Below, piece by piece: positions 54,442 to 61,889 of a DNA stretch of 64,000 bases. The notes under the pieces were generated by a model that worked only from the letters and a program-made list of their open reading frames with translations, did no database searches and was not told the origin of the DNA. Position numbers and translations under genes: made by a program. Positions within the stretch are counted from its first letter, which is position 1; each line of letters starts with the position of its first letter. This DNA is from Arthrobacter woluwensis (GTDB taxonomy: Bacteria > Actinomycetota > Actinomycetes > Actinomycetales > Micrococcaceae), in contig NZ_JAUSXR010000001.1 in NCBI RefSeq assembly GCF_030816155.1, forward strand, positions 1,612,001 to 1,676,000. Direction: 5' to 3'.

Positions 54442-54861
54442 ATGGACCGCCCGGGAAACGGCGCAGAGGTCGTCAAGAGTGACCAGGAGTGGCGTCAGGA
54501 GCTGACGCCCGAGGAGTATCAGGTGCTCCGCCAGGCCGGCACGGAGCGCGCTTTCACCGGCGAGTACTGGGACACCAAGCAGGAGGGCGTGTACAGCTGC
54601 CGGGCCTGCGGCGCCGAGCTGTTCACCAGCTCGGAGAAGTTCGACTCCCACTGCGGGTGGCCGTCCTTCTTCGCCCCGCTCGCGGAGGGCCGGGTCCGGT
54701 ATCTCCGGGATTCGACGCTGGGCATGGAGCGCGTCGAGGTCCGCTGTGCCAGCTGCGACTCGCATCTGGGACACGTCTTCGAGGGAGAGGGGTATGACAC
54801 CCCCACCGACCAGCGGTACTGCATCAACTCGGTCTCGCTGAAGCTGCGGCCCACCGAATAG
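54442..54861 (+). CDS. msrB: Peptide-methionine (R)-S-oxide reductase
   Basis: MsrB repairs oxidised methionine. The 139-residue protein has the zinc CxxC pairs 'CRACGAELF' and 'CASCDSHLGHVF', 'HCGWPSFFAPL', and the catalytic cysteine in 'RYCINSVSLKL'. The ATG at 54442 has GAGGAG 7 nt upstream. Confidence 0.95.
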   Translation: MDRPGNGAEVVKSDQEWRQELTPEEYQVLRQAGTERAFTGEYWDTKQEGVYSCRACGAELFTSSEKFDSHCGWPSFFAPLAEGRVRYLRDSTLGMERVEVRCASCDSHLGHVFEGEGYDTPTDQRYCINSVSLKLRPTE

Positions 54862-55198
54862 CGCAGGAAACCACGGCTCACCGGCCGCCCTCTGCGCTCC
54901 GGTGAGTCCGCTGTGAGGGGCGTGAGTCCGCTACGTGAGGTAGCGGACTCACGCCCCTTTGCGCTGACTCGGCGGGGCCTGTCGAGGCGCCAGAGGAACC
55001 CGCCGGACGGAGCTTCCGCCGTCCGTGGGCCTCGAACCGCCAGAGACCCACCAAGCATAAGAACTGCTGTTGCTTGGCCAGAATTTGCATCAGCCCTGGT
55101 TGCTCACGGCTACGCTGAATCCAGATGTCACGGTGTGGCGGATCACACATGATCCCCCGCACCTTCCCCTCGGGGATCAGAGGAAAAGGAGCCTGGCC
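54862..55198. other. 337-nt intergenic region
   Basis: It contains the hairpin at 54917-54957 and GC-rich stretches to about 55020. The part from 55040 on is likely the promoter region of the DUF6421 gene. AAAAGGAG at 55184-55191 is its ribosome site. I see no gene. Confidence 0.55.
54917..54957 (+). terminator. Terminator-like hairpin after msrB
   Basis: A perfect 18-bp stem (54917-54934 with 54940-54957), loop GTGAG, then TTT. GTGAGTCCGCT occurs just upstream as a direct repeat (54902), so this may also be a member of a dispersed palindromic repeat family. Confidence 0.75.
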
Positions 55199-56569
55199 AT
55201 GACCGCCACCACCATCGAGACCACCTCCCGCGTCACTGCCGAGCACCCGGCCTGGCAGCGTCTGAAGAACGCCGTCAGCAGCGTGCAGCCGTTCCAGTCC
55301 AAGAACGGCGCCATCGAGGACGCCGAGAACCACGCCGCAGCGGCCACGGCTGTCGACACCGTCGTCGAAGCCGTCGCCGAGCTGGCCCCGCACTTCCCGC
55401 ACGACGCCGAATACCTCACCCTGCTGCAGAAGGACCTCAAGGCCTGGGCCGCCGCGGGCTTCGGCGAGCCGGACTTCCTCGACTCCCTCATGGCCTTCCA
55501 GCCGCAGGAGCACCGCATCGACGGCCTCCAGCACCTGGTGGTCTTCCCGATGTACACCCAGAACGGCAGCACCCAGCGTCTGCTCGAAGCCGTGCTGGTG
55601 GAGGTCCTGTGGCCCGAGTTCATCTCCGAGCTCGAAGCCGGCGCATACTCCAACAAGCTGTTCGTCCCGCTGAGCTTCGTCGACTTCACGGCCGGTTACG
55701 ACACCAACTCCGCCGTGCTCTTCCCCGAGTCCGTGGCCGTCCGCGAGACCCCGGCCTTCACCTGGGGCGCCATCTTCCAGGACCGTGAGGCCGCCCGCTT
55801 CCGCCGCGTGCTGAAGGCCGCAGCCGAGATCACCTCGCTGGACCTCCCCGAGGACGCCGCCGAGCTGATCGAGGACCAGCAGCTGACGCAGGAGGCCTTC
55901 ATCATGTGGGACCTCATCCACGACCGCACCCACATGCGCGGCGACCTGCCGTTCGACCCGTTCATGATCAAGCAGCGCATGCCGTTCTTCCTGTACTCCC
56001 TCGAAGAGCTCCGCTGTGACCTCACCGCCTTCCGCGAATCCGTCCTCGTGGAGAAGGACGAGAACGCGAGCCCCGAGGCCCGCAAGCACGCCAAGCTCGT
56101 GCAGTACGCGGTCATCTTCGACCGGATCTTCCGCTTCTCCATCACCGGCTCCCGCGTCCGCAACTACGACGGCCTGGGCGGACAGCTGCTCTTCGCGTGG
56201 ATGCACCAGCACCGCGTGCTGCACTGGACCGATGGCAAGATGAGCATCGAGTGGGACAACGTCGCCGACGTCGTCGTGGCCCTGGGTGAGCAGATCGAAG
56301 AGCTGTACTGGCGCTCGATCGACCGCCCGAAGGTCGCGCACTGGATCGCCGCCTACGAGATGATCTCCGCGACCGTCACGCCGCACCCGGCCTCCGTGTG
56401 GGCCAAGGGTCCGGACGCCCTGCCGCTGACCGGCACCCCGCGCGAGATCACCGACCAGGTCATGGACGACGAGTTCCCGCTCTCCATGTTCTTCGAGGCG
56501 CTCGAAAAGAAGATGCGCACCGTCATCGAGTCCACCGCGGGCATCACCGGCGCCACCGCGCTGTCCTGA
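55199..56569 (+). CDS. DUF6421 family protein
   Basis: This 456-residue soluble protein matches the DUF6421 family of actinobacteria. Conserved pieces are 'LVVFPMYTQNGSTQR', 'VDFTAGYDTNSAVLFPE', 'FTWGAIFQDREAARFRR', 'MWDLIHDRTHMRGDLPFDPF' and 'LGGQLLFAWMHQHRVL'. The H-D-R-T-H-x-R and His/Asp-rich motifs hint at a metal site, but no function is known. The ATG at 55199 has AAAAGGAG 7 nt upstream; the frame open from 55070 is not supported. It heads a cassette with an SDR and a PLP aldolase. Confidence 0.88.
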   Translation: MTATTIETTSRVTAEHPAWQRLKNAVSSVQPFQSKNGAIEDAENHAAAATAVDTVVEAVAELAPHFPHDAEYLTLLQKDLKAWAAAGFGEPDFLDSLMAFQPQEHRIDGLQHLVVFPMYTQNGSTQRLLEAVLVEVLWPEFISELEAGAYSNKLFVPLSFVDFTAGYDTNSAVLFPESVAVRETPAFTWGAIFQDREAARFRRVLKAAAEITSLDLPEDAAELIEDQQLTQEAFIMWDLIHDRTHMRGDLPFDPFMIKQRMPFFLYSLEELRCDLTAFRESVLVEKDENASPEARKHAKLVQYAVIFDRIFRFSITGSRVRNYDGLGGQLLFAWMHQHRVLHWTDGKMSIEWDNVADVVVALGEQIEELYWRSIDRPKVAHWIAAYEMISATVTPHPASVWAKGPDALPLTGTPREITDQVMDDEFPLSMFFEALEKKMRTVIESTAGITGATALS

Positions 56570-56606
56570 ACCACGGCACCCGGAACAAGAGCCTAGACTC
56601 GACATC

Positions 56607-57329
56607 ATGAACAGCCTCACCGTTGTCGTCGCCGGCGGCAGCAGCCCTTCCGGGGTTGCTGCCGCCACGGCGTTTTCCCAGGCCGGACACCGCGTCTACA
56701 CGATCGGGTCCTCCCCCGCACGCATCGAGGCGGCCGCGGCCGCCTCGACCGGCGCCTCCGGGCACCCCGTCACCCCGCTGGTCTGCGATCTCTCCGACCA
56801 CGCCGCCGTGGAGCGGCTCGCGGCCGAGATCACGGACGACGCCGGCGGAGTGGACGGCGTGCTGCATCTCGTGGGCGGCTGGCGGGGCGGGACCTCGCTA
56901 CTGGACCAGAGCGACGAGGACTGGGACTTCCTGCACCGCCAGGCGGTCCAGACCCTGCGCAACACCAGCCGCGCCTTCCTCCCGGCCCTCCTCGCCTCGC
57001 CGTCCGGGCGGTTCGTCATGGTGGGCTCCACCATCGCCGAGAACCCCACGGCCAAGGGCGCCAACTACGCGGCGGCGAAGGCCGCGGCGGAGGCCTGGAC
57101 CCTATCGGTGGCGGACGCTTTCCGCACGTCGGAGACCGGCGACGCCGCCGCCGTCGTGCTCGCGGTGAAGTCCCTCGTGGACGAAGCCCAGCGCGCCGCC
57201 CACCTCGAACGCAAGTTCCCGGGCTACACGGACGTCACCCAGCTCGCCCAGGCGGCCCTCGACCTCTTCGGCGAAGACGCGGCGGATCTCAACGGCACGC
57301 GCCGGGTCCTGCCGGCCTGGAACGCGTGA
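56607..57329 (+). CDS. SDR family oxidoreductase
   Basis: This 240-residue short-chain dehydrogenase has a slightly altered glycine motif 'VVAGGSSPSGVAAATAF' (GGxxxSG in place of the usual TGxxxGxG), 'GVLHLVGGWRGG', the catalytic serine near 'MVGSTIAEN' and the Y-x3-K pair in 'NYAAAKAAAEAW'. The ATG at 56607 lies 7 nt after TAGACT (56594-56599), a possible leaderless promoter. The next gene starts at its stop. Substrate unknown. Confidence 0.88.
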   Translation: MNSLTVVVAGGSSPSGVAAATAFSQAGHRVYTIGSSPARIEAAAAASTGASGHPVTPLVCDLSDHAAVERLAAEITDDAGGVDGVLHLVGGWRGGTSLLDQSDEDWDFLHRQAVQTLRNTSRAFLPALLASPSGRFVMVGSTIAENPTAKGANYAAAKAAAEAWTLSVADAFRTSETGDAAAVVLAVKSLVDEAQRAAHLERKFPGYTDVTQLAQAALDLFGEDAADLNGTRRVLPAWNA

Positions 57330-57382
57330 CCCGCCTCCTCTCCCATCGCCTCACGACAACAGAACAGGAAACACACGCCGCC

Positions 57383-58438
57383 ATGGCATCCGCACCCCTG
57401 CATGACGTCACCAGCCGGGGCTTCGCCTCGGACAACTACTCCGGCGTCCACCCGGAGATCCTGGAAGCCATCGCCCAGGCCAATCACGGGCACCAGATCG
57501 CCTACGGCGAGGACCAGTACACCGAACGCCTCGGAGAGGTCCTGGAGGGCCACTTCGGCACCGGGATCGAGTTCTACCCGGTCTTCAACGGCACCGGCGC
57601 CAATGTGGTGGCTCTCCAGTCGCTGCTCCCCCGCTGGGGCGCCGTGGTGTGCGCCACCACGGCCCACATCAACGTGGATGAGAACGGCGCCCCGGAGCGG
57701 ATGGGCGGCATCAAGCTGCTCTCCGTGCCCACCGACAACGGCAAGCTCACCCCCGAGCTCATCGATCTGGAAGCCTGGGGCTACGGGGACGAGCACCGCG
57801 CCCAGCCGCTCGCGGTCTCCATCACCCAGAGCACCGAACTCGGCACCGTGTACACCCCGGAGGAAGTCCGCGCGATCGCCGATCACGTGCACGCCAAGGG
57901 GATGAAGCTTCACATGGACGGCTCCCGCCTGGCCAACGCGGCCGCCACTCTCGGACTGCCGCTGCGCGCCTTCACGCGCGACGCCGGCGTCGACATCCTC
58001 TCCTTCGGCGGCACCAAGAACGGGCTGATCTTCGGTGAGATCGTCGTGGCGCTCAACCCGGAGGCCGCGCCGGGCCTGATCTACCTGCGCAAGATGAGCA
58101 TGCAGCTCGCGTCCAAGATGCGCTTCATGTCGGCGCAGTTCATCGCGCTCCTGGAGGGCGACCTCTGGCTGCGGTCGGCGAGCCACTCCAATGCCATGGC
58201 GCAGCGCCTGCGCTCGGCCGTGGAGGGCCTGCCGGGGGTGGAGATCACCCAGGACACTCAGTCCAACGGCGTCTTCGCCATCCTCCCGGAGGGCGTGGCG
58301 GACGCGGTTCGTGCGAAGTTCCGCTTCTATGACTGGGACGCCGGCCGCCGCGAGGTCCGCTGGATGTGCTCCTTCGACACCACCGAGGCCGATGTGGACG
58401 CCTTCGCCGCCGCCCTGCGCGCGGAGCTCGGCGCCTGA
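57383..58438 (+). CDS. Low-specificity L-threonine aldolase family protein
   Basis: This 351-residue PLP enzyme belongs to the beta-eliminating lyase/threonine aldolase family. It starts 'GFASDNYSGVHPEILEAI', has 'FNGTGANVVALQSLL', 'LHMDGSRLANAAATLG' and the PLP lysine in 'LSFGGTKNGLIFGE'. It would split threonine or a related beta-hydroxy amino acid to glycine and an aldehyde. I use the ATG at 57383; the open frame to 57326 (GTG overlapping the SDR stop) adds 19 residues without homology. Confidence 0.88.
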   Translation: MASAPLHDVTSRGFASDNYSGVHPEILEAIAQANHGHQIAYGEDQYTERLGEVLEGHFGTGIEFYPVFNGTGANVVALQSLLPRWGAVVCATTAHINVDENGAPERMGGIKLLSVPTDNGKLTPELIDLEAWGYGDEHRAQPLAVSITQSTELGTVYTPEEVRAIADHVHAKGMKLHMDGSRLANAAATLGLPLRAFTRDAGVDILSFGGTKNGLIFGEIVVALNPEAAPGLIYLRKMSMQLASKMRFMSAQFIALLEGDLWLRSASHSNAMAQRLRSAVEGLPGVEITQDTQSNGVFAILPEGVADAVRAKFRFYDWDAGRREVRWMCSFDTTEADVDAFAAALRAELGA

Positions 58439-58574
58439 CCGGACGCCTCTGATCCGGCCTCATCGCGCCGGATCAGGCGCCGCGGAGCCCCGGAAAGGGC
58501 CACCGAGGCGTCAAACTCGCAACGTGCGGGCGTGGCTCAGTCGAGCCGCGCCCGCACGGCAGTATTCTCGTGCC

Positions 58575-59174
58575 GTGAACGCCAATGCGCCGTTGCCCTC
58601 GGGCTTCAACAGAGCACTCTCCTCGCTGAAGGCCGCGCGGTCCCGCGCGGAACTCCGGCTCGAGGAGATCCCCGCTCCGGCACGGCTCGCGCCCTTCGCC
58701 GTGGCGCTCGGCGCGGAGATCTCCCCGTCGGCCCTCGGTCCCGGACTCGCGGATGCCGAAGGGCTCGCCGACCTGGCCACCGGCCGCTTCATCCTGCTCC
58801 ACGATCCGGCCGGATCCGAGGTCTGGGGCGGTGACTTCCGCGTGGTGACGTTCATCCGGGCGCAGATGGACGCCGAGATGGGCAACGACGAACTCCTGGG
58901 CACCGTCGCCTGGACCTGGCTCGTCGAAGCGCTGCAGAATCACGGCGCCGACTATCGGTCCGCAGGCGGCACTGCGACACGGGTGCTGTCCGATTCCTTC
59001 GGAACGCTCGCCGAGCGCGGCAGCACCATCGACATCGAACTCCGCGCCTCGTGGACGCCGGCGGACTGGCGCGTGCAGAACCACCTCGAAGCCTGGGCGG
59101 ACATGGTGTGCTCCTTCGCCGGTCTCCCCCCGCTGCCTGAAGGTGTGACAGCCCTTCCGGGGCGACGTTTTTGA
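58575..59174 (+). CDS. DUF3000 domain-containing protein
   Basis: This 199-residue actinobacterial protein has 'GAEISPS', 'FILLHDPAGSEVWGGDFRVVTFIRAQM' and 'WTWLVEALQNHGADY', as in DUF3000. It commonly precedes the rnd gene, as here. The GTG at 58575 lies 6 nt after TATTCT (58563-58568), suggesting leaderless translation. Function unknown. Confidence 0.9.
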   Translation: MNANAPLPSGFNRALSSLKAARSRAELRLEEIPAPARLAPFAVALGAEISPSALGPGLADAEGLADLATGRFILLHDPAGSEVWGGDFRVVTFIRAQMDAEMGNDELLGTVAWTWLVEALQNHGADYRSAGGTATRVLSDSFGTLAERGSTIDIELRASWTPADWRVQNHLEAWADMVCSFAGLPPLPEGVTALPGRRF

Positions 59175-59219
59175 GCCTTGGGCGGTCCCACTCCGGGGCA
59201 CCGATAAACTGAGAGCACC

Positions 59220-60518
59220 ATGACCCTGAAGCGAAACCTGACCACGGCCGGCGATCCGGCCGCTGACACAGCCTCCCATGACCTGGACGACCTCGCCCTC
59301 GAGGCGCCCGACGTCGTCGAACTGGACACCCCGCGCGAAGGCGTCCCCTTCGTCATCAGCACCGACGCCGGCCTGCAGCGCTGCGCCGACGCGCTGGCCG
59401 CCGGGACCGGCCCCGTCGCCGTCGACGCCGAACGCGCCTCCGGCTTCCGCTACGGCCAGCGCGCGTTCCTCGTGCAGATCCGCCGCGAGGGCGCGGGAAC
59501 CTGGCTCATCGACCCCGAACCGTTCGAGGACCTCGAGCCGATCCAGGCCGCGCTCCTGGGCAGCGAATGGATCCTGCATGCCTCCACCCAGGATTTGCCG
59601 TGCCTGAGCGAGCTCGGACTGTGGCCCTCGGCCCTGTTCGACACCGAGCTCGCCGCACGCCTGGCCGGGCTGCCGCGCGTCGGCCTCGCCGCCGTGATCG
59701 AGCAGCTCTTGGGCTTCCGCCTGGCGAAGGAGCATTCGGCCGCGGACTGGTCCACGCGCCCCCTGCCCGAGCCCTGGCTGAAGTACGCCGCCCTGGACGT
59801 CGAGGTGCTCATCGAGCTGCGGGAGGAACTGATCGAGCTCCTGAGCAGCCAGGGCAAACTGGAGTTCGCCCTGGAGGAGTTCCAGGCGATCCTGGACGCC
59901 GGCGTCGCGCCTCCGCGCCAGGAACCTTGGCGACGAACCTCCGGCATGCACCAGATCCGTGACCGCCGGCAGCTGGCCGCGGTGCGTCAGCTCTGGCTCG
60001 AGCGCGAGGATCTGGCGCGCAAGCGCGACGTCGCCCCGGGACGTCTCCTTCCGGATTCCGCGCTCATCGCCGCGGCCCGGGCCATGCCCACCACGGTGCC
60101 GCAGCTCATCGCCACCCGTGGCTTCGACGGCCGGGCGGCGCAGCGTGAAGCACCCCGCTGGCTCCGGGCACTGATGTCCGCCCGGGACACCGAGGACCTT
60201 CCCCCGCTGCATCTGCCGACCAACGCCCCGCCTCCCCCGCGCGCCTGGGCGGACAAGGACCCGGTCGCCGCCGCCCGACTGGCCACCGCCCGCCAAGCGC
60301 TCACGGATCTCGCTGCCGAGTGGGACATGCCCGTGGAGAACCTGCTCACGCCGGATCACCTGCGGCGGCTCATGTGGCGTCCGCCCACGGAACTGACCAC
60401 GGAGAGCGTCGACGCTGCCCTCGCGGAGCTGGGCGCACGCTCCTGGCAGCGGAAGCTCACGGTGCCCCTGCTGCTGGAGGCGCTGCTGCACCCCCAGCCG
60501 GAGTCCCCGGCCGTCTGA
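59220..60518 (+). CDS. rnd: Ribonuclease D (HRDC domain)
   Basis: This 432-residue 3'-5' exonuclease trims tRNA or other RNAs. The DEDD residues are in 'VAVDAERASGFRYGQRAFLVQI' (D, E), 'ILHASTQDLPCLSELG' (D) and 'YAALDVEVLIEL' (D with Y). An HRDC domain follows at about residues 240-320. TAAACT (59205-59210) precedes the ATG by 9 nt without a ribosome site. Confidence 0.93.
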   Translation: MTLKRNLTTAGDPAADTASHDLDDLALEAPDVVELDTPREGVPFVISTDAGLQRCADALAAGTGPVAVDAERASGFRYGQRAFLVQIRREGAGTWLIDPEPFEDLEPIQAALLGSEWILHASTQDLPCLSELGLWPSALFDTELAARLAGLPRVGLAAVIEQLLGFRLAKEHSAADWSTRPLPEPWLKYAALDVEVLIELREELIELLSSQGKLEFALEEFQAILDAGVAPPRQEPWRRTSGMHQIRDRRQLAAVRQLWLEREDLARKRDVAPGRLLPDSALIAAARAMPTTVPQLIATRGFDGRAAQREAPRWLRALMSARDTEDLPPLHLPTNAPPPPRAWADKDPVAAARLATARQALTDLAAEWDMPVENLLTPDHLRRLMWRPPTELTTESVDAALAELGARSWQRKLTVPLLLEALLHPQPESPAV

Positions 60519-60547
60519 CGGCCACCGGACACCCCTTGCCCCAACAA

Positions 60548-60563
60548 GTTACTGACGAGTAAC
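60548..60563. promoter_or_regulatory. TACT-N4-AGTA operator-like element upstream of fadA
   Basis: GTTACT (60548-60553) and AGTAAC (60558-60563) form a perfect 6-bp inverted repeat around GACG, 82 nt before the fadA start. Nearly the same sequence is upstream of the secreted lipase. It looks like a TetR-type fatty-acid regulator site. Confidence 0.6.
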
Positions 60564-60644
60564 ATGTCGTTGAACGCGTCCGGCGCCCGCCGGACACCAG
60601 CGTGTCGCCCGCTCGGCGGGCGTTGAACTCAACGAGGAGCAAGC

Positions 60645-61889
60645 GTGAGCCGCATCCGCAAAGGCCTGGCCGGCCGCGATGTCGTCTTTGTCGACGGCAT
60701 CCGCACACCGTTCGGCAAGGCAGGAGACAAGGGCATCTATGCCGAGACCCGTGCCGACGACCTGGTGGTCAAGTGCATCCGTGAACTGATGCGACGCAAC
60801 CCGGGCCTCCCGGCAGAGCGTGTGGACGAGGTGGCCATCGCCGCCACCACCCAGACCGGAGACCAAGGCCTGACCATCGGGCGCACCGCGGCACTGCTCG
60901 CGGGTCTCCCCCAGTCCGTGCCGGGCTTCGCCATCGACCGCATGTGCGCCGGCGCCCTGACCGCCGTGACCACGACCGGCTCCGGGATCGCCTCGGGCGC
61001 GTACGACGTCGTCATCGCGGGCGGCGTGGAGCACATGGGTCACCACCCGATGGGTGTCGGCGCCGATCCCAACCCCCGGTTCCTGGCCGAGCGCATCGTG
61101 GATCCCGCCGCTCTGAACATGGGCAACACCGCTGAAAACCTCCACGACCGGTTCCCGGCCATCACCAAGGAGCGCGCCGACGCCTATGCCGTCGCCTCAC
61201 AGCGGAAGGTCGCCGAAGCCTACGAAAGCGGCGACATCCAGGCCGGCCTCGTCCCCGTGGCGAGCAAGAAGGCCGGCGCCGGCTGGACCCTGAACACGGT
61301 GGACGAGCCGCCGCGGCCCGGCACCACCCTGGAAGACCTCGAGGGTCTCCGCACCCCCTTCCGCCCGCATGGCCGCGTCACCGCGGGCAACGCCGCCGGT
61401 CTGAACGACGGCGCGACGGCGGCCCTGCTCGCCGACGCGGACACCGCCGAAGAGCTGGGCCTGCCGGTCCGCATGCGCATGGTCTCGTACGCCTTCGCCG
61501 GCGTGGAGCCGAGCGTCATGGGCTACGGCCCCGTCCCGTCCACCCTCAAGGCCCTCGAGAAGGCCGGGCTGGGCATCGAGGACATCGGACTCTTCGAGAT
61601 CAACGAGGCGTTCGCGGTGCAGGTCCTGAGCTTCCTGGACTACTTCGGCATCGCCGACGACGATCCCCGCGTCAACCGCTTCGGCGGCGCGATCGCGCTG
61701 GGTCACCCCCTCGCCTCCTCCGGCGTGCGCCTGATGAACCAGCTCGCGCGCCAGTTCGAGCAGGACCCGAGCGTCCGTTACGGCATCACGACGATGTGCA
61801 TCGGCCTCGGCATGGGCGGCACGATCATCTGGGAGAACCCCCACCACCCCGACTATGGAACCGACGCACAGGCAGGAGAGGCAGCATGA
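60645..61889 (+). CDS. fadA: Acetyl-CoA C-acyltransferase (thiolase)
   Basis: FadA cleaves 3-ketoacyl-CoA in beta-oxidation. The 414-residue thiolase has the nucleophilic cysteine in 'DRMCAGALTAV', 'FEINEAFAVQVL', the histidine in 'GGAIALGHPLASSG' and the second cysteine in 'TTMCIGLGMGGT'. The GTG at 60645 has GAGGAG 8 nt upstream. The stop overlaps fadB (ATGA). Confidence 0.95.
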   Translation: MSRIRKGLAGRDVVFVDGIRTPFGKAGDKGIYAETRADDLVVKCIRELMRRNPGLPAERVDEVAIAATTQTGDQGLTIGRTAALLAGLPQSVPGFAIDRMCAGALTAVTTTGSGIASGAYDVVIAGGVEHMGHHPMGVGADPNPRFLAERIVDPAALNMGNTAENLHDRFPAITKERADAYAVASQRKVAEAYESGDIQAGLVPVASKKAGAGWTLNTVDEPPRPGTTLEDLEGLRTPFRPHGRVTAGNAAGLNDGATAALLADADTAEELGLPVRMRMVSYAFAGVEPSVMGYGPVPSTLKALEKAGLGIEDIGLFEINEAFAVQVLSFLDYFGIADDDPRVNRFGGAIALGHPLASSGVRLMNQLARQFEQDPSVRYGITTMCIGLGMGGTIIWENPHHPDYGTDAQAGEAA

